The notes under the pieces were generated by a model. That model made no database searches and had not been told where the DNA came from. It worked only from the letters and a program-made list of their open reading frames with translations. From NCBI GenBank assembly GCA_029060585.1, contig JAIDTS010000072.1, positions 1 through 8,208 of the forward strand: a stretch of 8,208 nt of DNA. Direction: 5' to 3'. Of the stretch, positions 6,425 to 8,208 are shown piece after piece (within the stretch, counting starts at the first letter, position 1; each line of letters opens with the position of its first letter). The stretch is from Muribaculaceae bacterium. GTDB taxonomy: Bacteria; Bacteroidota; Bacteroidia; Bacteroidales; Muribaculaceae. The translations under genes were made by a program, and so were the position numbers.

Positions 6425-7354
6425 TCAGCAGGGGAGTGCCTCGTTGGTCTTGTGGACAGCTGCCGCGCTCTTCGCGAAGAGTTCCTTCTCCTCTGCGTTG
6501 AGGTCTATCTCGACGATCTTCTTGATGCCGCCCTTGCCGAGTACGCAGGGAACACCGATGCATAGGTCTTTCTCGCCGTATTCGCCGTCAAGAAGGGCAG
6601 AGCAGGGGATGATGGCGTCCTGATCGTGGATTACAGCTTCTACAACTTCTGCGGTAGCTGCGCCGGGTGCATACCATGCGCTTGTGCCGAGGAGCTTGGT
6701 GAGGGTAGCACCGCCTACCATAGTGTCGGCAACCACCTTGTCCATTGTCTCCTTGTCGAGAAGTGTCTCACAGGGAATGCCGCGGAGTGTGGCGAAGCGA
6801 CGCATCGGAATCATAGTGGTGTCGCCATGGCCGCCGATCACGAAGCCCTCTACCTCGTTGGGGTTTGCGCCGAGGGCTTTGCTCAGATAGTATTTGAAAC
6901 GGCTGCTGTCGAGTGCGCCACCCATACCGATGATACGGTTTTTGGGAAGACCCGATACCTTGTGGATGAGGTAAGTCATTGTGTCCATGGGGTTGGAAAC
7001 GCATACGATGACAGCGTTAGGGCTGTGCTTGAGTACGCTTTCGGTCACCTGCTTAACGATTCCTGCATTTACACCGATGAGTTCCTCGCGGGTCATACCA
7101 GGCTTGCGGGGAATGCCTGAAGTGATGACAACAACGTCGGAGTTGGCGGTAGCCTCGTAGTTGTTTGTCACGCCTGAAATGCGGGTGTTCATGTCAAGAA
7201 GGTTCGCGGTCTGCATCATATCCATAGCTTTGCCCTCGGATACGCCTTCCTTGATGTCGATCATCACAACTTCGTCAGCCACTTCACGGATGGCCATCAC
7301 ATTGGCTGCAGTAGCACCTACGTTGCCTGCGCCTACAACTGTTACTTTTGACAT
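6425..7354 (-). CDS. mdh: Malate dehydrogenase (NAD-dependent, LDH-like type)
   Basis: This cytoplasmic enzyme interconverts malate and oxaloacetate with NAD(H). In fermenting Bacteroidota it usually runs towards malate, feeding fumarate reduction and succinate or propionate formation. The 309 residues match the lactate-dehydrogenase-like MDH class. Visible are the Rossmann loop GAGNVGAT (8-15), Asp33 at the end of strand 2 (NAD rather than NADP), IPRKPGMTR (81-89) with Arg83 giving malate rather than lactate specificity and Arg89 binding the substrate, SNPMD (120-124), the Asp149/Arg152 pair in LDSSRF and catalytic His176 in GGHGDTT (174-180). The ATG at 7354 begins directly with the first Rossmann strand, so there is no room for a later start. 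The upstream stretch is A-rich without a Shine-Dalgarno sequence. It has its own promoter and a terminator, so it is probably monocistronic. Intact. Confidence 0.97.
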   Translation of the reverse strand: MSKVTVVGAGNVGATAANVMAIREVADEVVMIDIKEGVSEGKAMDMMQTANLLDMNTRISGVTNNYEATANSDVVVITSGIPRKPGMTREELIGVNAGIVKQVTESVLKHSPNAVIVCVSNPMDTMTYLIHKVSGLPKNRIIGMGGALDSSRFKYYLSKALGANPNEVEGFVIGGHGDTTMIPMRRFATLRGIPCETLLDKETMDKVVADTMVGGATLTKLLGTSAWYAPGAATAEVVEAVIHDQDAIIPCSALLDGEYGEKDLCIGVPCVLGKGGIKKIVEIDLNAEEKELFAKSAAAVHKTNEALPC

Positions 7355-7387
7355 TTTTTATGTTTTTATTGGGTTACATTTAATCCT

Positions 7388-7423
7388 TATCCCCTTTGCG
7401 CCCGAATACTTCGGATGGGGATA
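7388..7423 (-). promoter_or_regulatory. Hairpin at the 5' end of the mdh transcript
   Basis: TATCCCC (7388-7394) and GGGGATA (7417-7423) are perfect inverted repeats, and inside them CCGAA (7402-7406) pairs with TTCGG (7410-7414) around a three-base loop. With the promoter at 7426-7456, transcription should start around 7418-7421, so this two-part stem would sit at or very near the 5' end of the mRNA. A 5'-terminal stem often slows mRNA decay; that role here is inference. The start codon lies a further 33 bases downstream in unstructured, AT-rich sequence. Confidence 0.5.
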
Positions 7424-7425
7424 CG

Positions 7426-7456
7426 CAAAATTAAGAAAAAACTTCGATAAGTCAAA
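7426..7456 (-). promoter_or_regulatory. Bacteroides-type promoter of mdh
   Basis: On the minus strand TTTG (7456-7453), a 19-base spacer and TAATTTTG (7433-7426) match the TTTG-N19-TAnnTTTG consensus at all fixed positions. It lies 72 bases before the mdh ATG, in the gap after the YciO-like gene, so mdh does not depend on read-through from it. Confidence 0.75.
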
Positions 7457-7507
7457 ATTCTCAGCGGATAATTAGCGAATTTTTACCATCGGGAAGTTAA
7501 AATTCTT

Positions 7508-8113
7508 TCATAATTCCACGATTCCGATTCCCTGTCGTTCTATTGCGGGTGTGTCTTCGACGCAATCTATGATGGTCGTCGTCTCCGTCAGACCATCCTC
7601 TCCGACCACCATGCCGTCAGCCTTTCCTTCATACGCCTCCATGATCAGCTCAGTATTGCGGCCATAGTCATCGTCTTCAAATTCTATGGAAGTCGTCAGC
7701 AGTGGATTCCCAAGCTTTGTGGCGATTTCCCGTGCGGTCGCACTGTCAGGAATGCGTATGCCTACCGTCTTCCTCCGTTTGAATTCCTTCGGAAGATTGG
7801 ACTGTGCCTTGCAGATGAAGGTAAAAGGCCCGGGTGTATTGTCGCGCATAAGGGCGTATGTGCGGTCGCCGATGCGAGCATATTCGGCTGCCATTGATAT
7901 GTCTGAGCAGACGATGGATAGGTTGTTTTTGTCTGGATTTATTCCCTTCATGTCGCAGACCTCTTTGACTGCCTTCGTGTTAAGCGCGTCGCACATGATT
8001 CCGTAAAGGCTGTCGGTAGGGATAATCCATATCTCACCGGCTTTCAGATGCTCGGCTATCTGCAAGGCCTGTTTCTCCGAAGGAGAGTCGTTCCATATTT
8101 TGATTGATTTCAT
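7508..8113 (-). CDS. Sua5/YciO/YrdC family protein (possible L-threonylcarbamoyladenylate synthase)
   Basis: The 201 residues span one complete YrdC-type domain. Authentic TsaC/YrdC enzymes make threonylcarbamoyl-AMP from threonine, bicarbonate and ATP for the t6A37 modification of ANN-reading tRNAs. Visible are PTDSLYG (32-38, usually PTDTVYG), KGINPDKNN (56-64, nucleotide-binding basic segment), PGPFTF (94-99), RRKTVGIRIP (113-122), TTSIE (140-144, where TsaC usually has TSAN) and TTTIID (178-183, usually STIVD). The phrase LMRDNTPGPFTFICK, the missing TSAN and the ending DTPAIERQGIG are closer to what I recall of the YciO branch than of TsaC, so the exact activity is uncertain. The ATG at 8113 gives the standard N terminus; no Shine-Dalgarno sequence. 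It reads in the same direction as mdh, 153 bases upstream, but mdh has its own promoter. Confidence 0.88.
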   Translation of the reverse strand: MKSIKIWNDSPSEKQALQIAEHLKAGEIWIIPTDSLYGIMCDALNTKAVKEVCDMKGINPDKNNLSIVCSDISMAAEYARIGDRTYALMRDNTPGPFTFICKAQSNLPKEFKRRKTVGIRIPDSATAREIATKLGNPLLTTSIEFEDDDYGRNTELIMEAYEGKADGMVVGEDGLTETTTIIDCVEDTPAIERQGIGIVEL

Positions 8114-8132
8114 AGCGTTGATAGTTTAAATG

Positions 8133-8140
8133 CAAATTTA
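8133..8140 (-). promoter_or_regulatory. Probable -7 element of the YciO-like gene promoter
   Basis: On the minus strand TAAATTTG (8140-8133) fits TAnnTTTG and lies 19 bases before the ATG. No TTTG is found 19-20 bases further upstream (the bases there read TTAT), so this is half a consensus and would leave a very short leader. The remaining 68 bases to the window end show no gene. Confidence 0.4.
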
Positions 8141-8208
8141 GTTAAAATTTTGATAATATATAAGGGTCACATCCGTTTTTTCATAGGAATTGACTATAAA
8201 TAATTAAA

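Noticed and set aside
6626..7120. Plus-strand 164-codon open frame opposite mdh
   Set aside because: It mirrors the mdh codons and is cysteine- and histidine-rich; mdh is certain on the other strand.
7477..7505. GAATTTT/AAAATTC inverted repeat after the YciO-like gene as a terminator
   Set aside because: Stem is nearly all A-T with a 15-base loop and no T-run following; too weak to call.

Overview
The window looks like chromosome of a Bacteroidota species, most likely order Bacteroidales and possibly near Muribaculaceae (the family-level placement is inference). Four things support this. The promoters read TTTG-N19/20-TAnnTTTG, the Bacteroides-type sigma factor consensus. Start codons lack clear Shine-Dalgarno sequences and have AT-rich leaders. 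The phosphofructokinase is the long pyrophosphate-dependent form. One secreted protein ends in a module resembling the type IX secretion C-terminal domain. Every gene fits this background, and I see no phage, transposon, CRISPR or RNA gene.

Layout. On the minus strand, 1-1440 holds a secreted polysaccharide deacetylase-family protein whose 3' end lies outside the window; no stop-to-stop minus-strand frame there is closed, so it is easily missed. A 316-base AT-rich gap (1441-1756) carries back-to-back promoters for this gene and for the plus-strand genes. On the plus strand come pfp (1757-3412), an MFS transporter 3 bases later (3416-5116), a secreted protein with an orphan C10-peptidase propeptide-like (Spi-like) domain (5187-6014) and a 92-residue three-helix membrane protein that overlaps it by 4 bases (6011-6289). 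Two adjacent hairpins (6335-6408) separate this group from convergent malate dehydrogenase (6425-7354, minus), which has its own strong promoter and a structured 5' leader. Upstream of mdh, also on the minus strand, is a YrdC/YciO-family protein (7508-8113).

How the genes may work together. PPi-dependent phosphofructokinase and NAD-linked malate dehydrogenase are both central carbon enzymes of saccharolytic anaerobes: the first runs reversible glycolysis, the second sits on the reductive oxaloacetate-malate-fumarate-succinate branch. The near-zero spacing of pfp and the MFS gene suggests co-expression, but the substrate of the carrier cannot be read from sequence. The most unusual item is the pair 5187-6289: a mature secreted protein with no cysteine, a protease-propeptide fold, no protease domain and a sorting-tail-like C terminus, translationally coupled to a tiny membrane protein. 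It could be a stand-alone inhibitor or a decayed C10 protease. I do not see an obvious new defence or mobile system.
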